NCBI GenBank assembly: GCA_030147305.1
Contig: JASLAE010000239.1
Span: 1 to 7,749 of the forward strand
Direction of reading: 5' to 3'
Length of the DNA: 7,749 nucleotides
From: Cesiribacter sp.
GTDB lineage: Bacteria > Bacteroidota > Bacteroidia > Cytophagales > Cyclobacteriaceae
The position numbers and the translations under genes are program-made. The notes under the pieces are model-generated. The model made no database searches, was not told the DNA's origin, and was given only the letters and a program-made list of their open reading frames with translations. Of the stretch, positions 6,205-7,749 are shown in pieces. The stretch's first letter is position 1; every line of letters begins with the position of its first letter.

Positions 6205-7749
6205 ATGAAACATCATCCTTCCTTTTTGCTGCTTTTTCTACTTTCCCTGCTTTGTGCAGCCTATCATCAGGTACAGGGGTCACCGCCGGCAGTTAAAAAG
6301 TGGGAGGTATTTGAACTTACGCTCACCGCAAAGAACAAGTATCAAAACCCTTATGCCGAAATTCCTGCAGTGAAGCAGGAGGATTTGGTAGCGGTTACCT
6401 TTAGGGGCACTGCCGGAGCAGCCAAAGGACAAAGCCTGCGCATCGTTGGCTTTTGGGATGGTGGCCAGCGCTGGAAAGTGCGGTTTGCACCTCCTGCCAC
6501 CGGAACCTGGGAGTACAAAAGCAGCTCTGCCGATGCAGGCCTCAACAATGTAAAAGGCCGCCTGGAGGTTGAGGAATGGCAGCCGCAGGCCATGGCCGAA
6601 AACCCCACCCGCCGCGGATTGGTACAGGTAATGGAGCAGGGACCAGGGGAAGGCCGTTATTTCCAATATGCCGATGGCACGCCTTTTCTCTGGATTGGCG
6701 ATACCTGGTGGAACTGGACCAAGCGCGGCATCCATTTCTCTACCTATAAAAACCTGGTAGATGACCGGGCCGCCAAAGGCTATACCCTGGGCCAGCTGTT
6801 TGTGGCCGCCAATGGCTGGGGCAAACCCAGCTCTCTTTTAGACACGACTTACTCGGTGCTGGATGTGGCGCATATGCAGAAGGTAGACAGCATGATTGCC
6901 TACGCCAACAGCAAAGGCATTACGGTGTGGGTGCATGGTTGGTGGAGCCGCGAGAATCTGGATAAAACGGCTGGTGAAGAAAAAATAAAACGCTGGTGGC
7001 GCTACCTGATGCACCGCCTGGGTGCCTACAATGTGGTTTGGGTGATTGCCGGTGAATATAACCTCGAAAATTACGGCGGCCTGGGGCTGCCTTTCTGGAA
7101 AGCGGTTGGCAGCATGATCAAAGCCGAAGATCCTTATAACCGCATTGTTGGTGCCCACAATACCCCACCCAACTGGAGTGGCGGAGCAGAGGCGCCACAG
7201 TGGTCTACCGCAGAAATACTGCACCAGGAGCCGTGGCTCGACTACAACCAGACGCAGGTAGGCCACGGCCGCATGGCCAATGAAATGATCCCCGATATAA
7301 TCAGCGCGTCGTATGCCACCCAGCCTCCAAAGCCTATTGTGGTAACAGAGCCCTGGTACGAATTTATAGAAGGCAACCCAACGGGCCGCGATGTACGTTT
7401 CGGCGCCTGGACAGCCATACTCTCCGGTGCCGCGGGGCATACGTATGGCGGGGGCCATGTATGGCTGGCCAATGTTCCGGAAGCCCCGGCGGGAGAAGGT
7501 GGCGCATGGCCGCTTGAGAAGGGCTTCGAGCGCAATACACTAGATTATGAAGGTGCAGTTTCGATGGGTCACCTGGCGCGTTTCCTTCAGAAAGCAGACT
7601 GGTGGAAGATGGCGCCACATCCGGAGCTGGTGCTGGAGTATCCGGATAAATACTGTTTGGCCATACCGGGGCAGGAGTATGTAATTTACCTGCGCTGGGG
7701 CGGCACCCTGAAGGCAGATCTGCGGGCAGCTTCAGAAAAAGATATTTTT
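6205..7749 (+). CDS. Secreted DUF5060 + DUF4038 (apiosidase-like) glycoside hydrolase candidate, 3' end cut by window
   Basis: The frame is open from the ATG at 6205 to the right edge (515 residues, no stop), so the gene is partial. A signal peptide covers about 1-25 (core 7-18, cleavage near VQG|SPP; the cysteine lacks a lipobox). Residues about 31-123 form a DUF5060-type beta domain (KKWEVFELTL, VTFRG, FWDGGQRWKVRFAPPATGTWEY). The (beta/alpha)8 DUF4038/apiosidase-like domain runs from about 150 to 460: YFQYADGTPFLWIGDTWWN (152-170), VWVHGWW (241-247), YNVVWVIAGEYN (275-286) and KPIVVTEPWYE (376-386). By clan logic E284 (AGEYN) and E382 (TEPWYE) are candidate acid/base and nucleophile. From about 465 a C-terminal beta domain starts (the collagen-binding-like PF12904 type), perhaps missing its last 40-50 residues. 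The substrate is unknown; GH140 members remove apiose from pectin, but many DUF4038 proteins are uncharacterised. An in-frame ATG at 6178, after an A-rich stretch and a TAA, is an alternative start (524 residues visible). Confidence 0.85.
   Translation, partial: MKHHPSFLLLFLLSLLCAAYHQVQGSPPAVKKWEVFELTLTAKNKYQNPYAEIPAVKQEDLVAVTFRGTAGAAKGQSLRIVGFWDGGQRWKVRFAPPATGTWEYKSSSADAGLNNVKGRLEVEEWQPQAMAENPTRRGLVQVMEQGPGEGRYFQYADGTPFLWIGDTWWNWTKRGIHFSTYKNLVDDRAAKGYTLGQLFVAANGWGKPSSLLDTTYSVLDVAHMQKVDSMIAYANSKGITVWVHGWWSRENLDKTAGEEKIKRWWRYLMHRLGAYNVVWVIAGEYNLENYGGLGLPFWKAVGSMIKAEDPYNRIVGAHNTPPNWSGGAEAPQWSTAEILHQEPWLDYNQTQVGHGRMANEMIPDIISASYATQPPKPIVVTEPWYEFIEGNPTGRDVRFGAWTAILSGAAGHTYGGGHVWLANVPEAPAGEGGAWPLEKGFERNTLDYEGAVSMGHLARFLQKADWWKMAPHPELVLEYPDKYCLAIPGQEYVIYLRWGGTLKADLRAASEKDIF

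Noticed and set aside
6838..7458. Minus-strand open frame of 206 codons
   Set aside because: It is antisense to the DUF4038 gene, whose plus-strand frame is open from 6205 to the edge with strong family motifs.

Overview
The window looks like chromosomal DNA from a Bacteroidota bacterium, most likely a Cytophagales-type environmental degrader. This is inferred from the gene families (secreted GH27 alpha-galactosidase, DUF1080-type and DUF5060/DUF4038 proteins, a bacterial GMC oxidoreductase), the near absence of Shine-Dalgarno sequences in front of the starts, and moderate GC with A/T-rich gaps. No rRNA, tRNA, CRISPR array or insertion sequence is visible. All supported genes lie on the + strand.

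Layout: positions 1-344 hold no gene I can support. Positions 345-1978 are a two-gene unit: a 12-TM NCS1-family (purine/cytosine-type) permease translationally coupled, by a one-base stop/start overlap, to a 61-residue two-helix membrane protein. A strong hairpin follows at 2016-2043. A gene-free gap of about 550 bp leads to a GMC flavin oxidoreductase (2528-4207), closed by a second hairpin (4221-4243). Next is a secreted GH27 alpha-galactosidase with a GTG start (4338-5600), closed by a third hairpin with a T tract (5650-5670). The last unit starts behind a long inverted repeat (5691-5734). It contains a short secreted protein that matches only the N-terminal half of a DUF1080 (3-keto-disaccharide hydrolase) domain (5773-6135), then a large secreted DUF5060 + DUF4038 (apiosidase-like) glycosidase candidate (from 6205), whose gene runs off the right edge.

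Working together (inference): the right two thirds looks like part of a plant- or algal-glycan utilisation region. The GH27 enzyme would trim alpha-galactosyl side groups, and the apiosidase-like enzyme would act on another glycosidic bond. The GMC enzyme and the DUF1080 domain recall the oxidise-then-cleave route, in which a sugar is oxidised at C3 and the 3-keto-glycoside is then cleaved. Two parts of that route are incomplete here: the GMC gene has no adjacent small (gluconate-2-dehydrogenase subunit-3-like) partner, and the DUF1080 protein is cut short. No SusC/SusD pair or regulator gene is in view. Hairpins after three of the units suggest several short transcripts rather than one long operon.

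I found no clearly new system. The most unusual items are the half-length DUF1080 protein, the unpartnered GMC enzyme, the coupled small membrane protein, and the palindromes at the starts of the glycosidase units.
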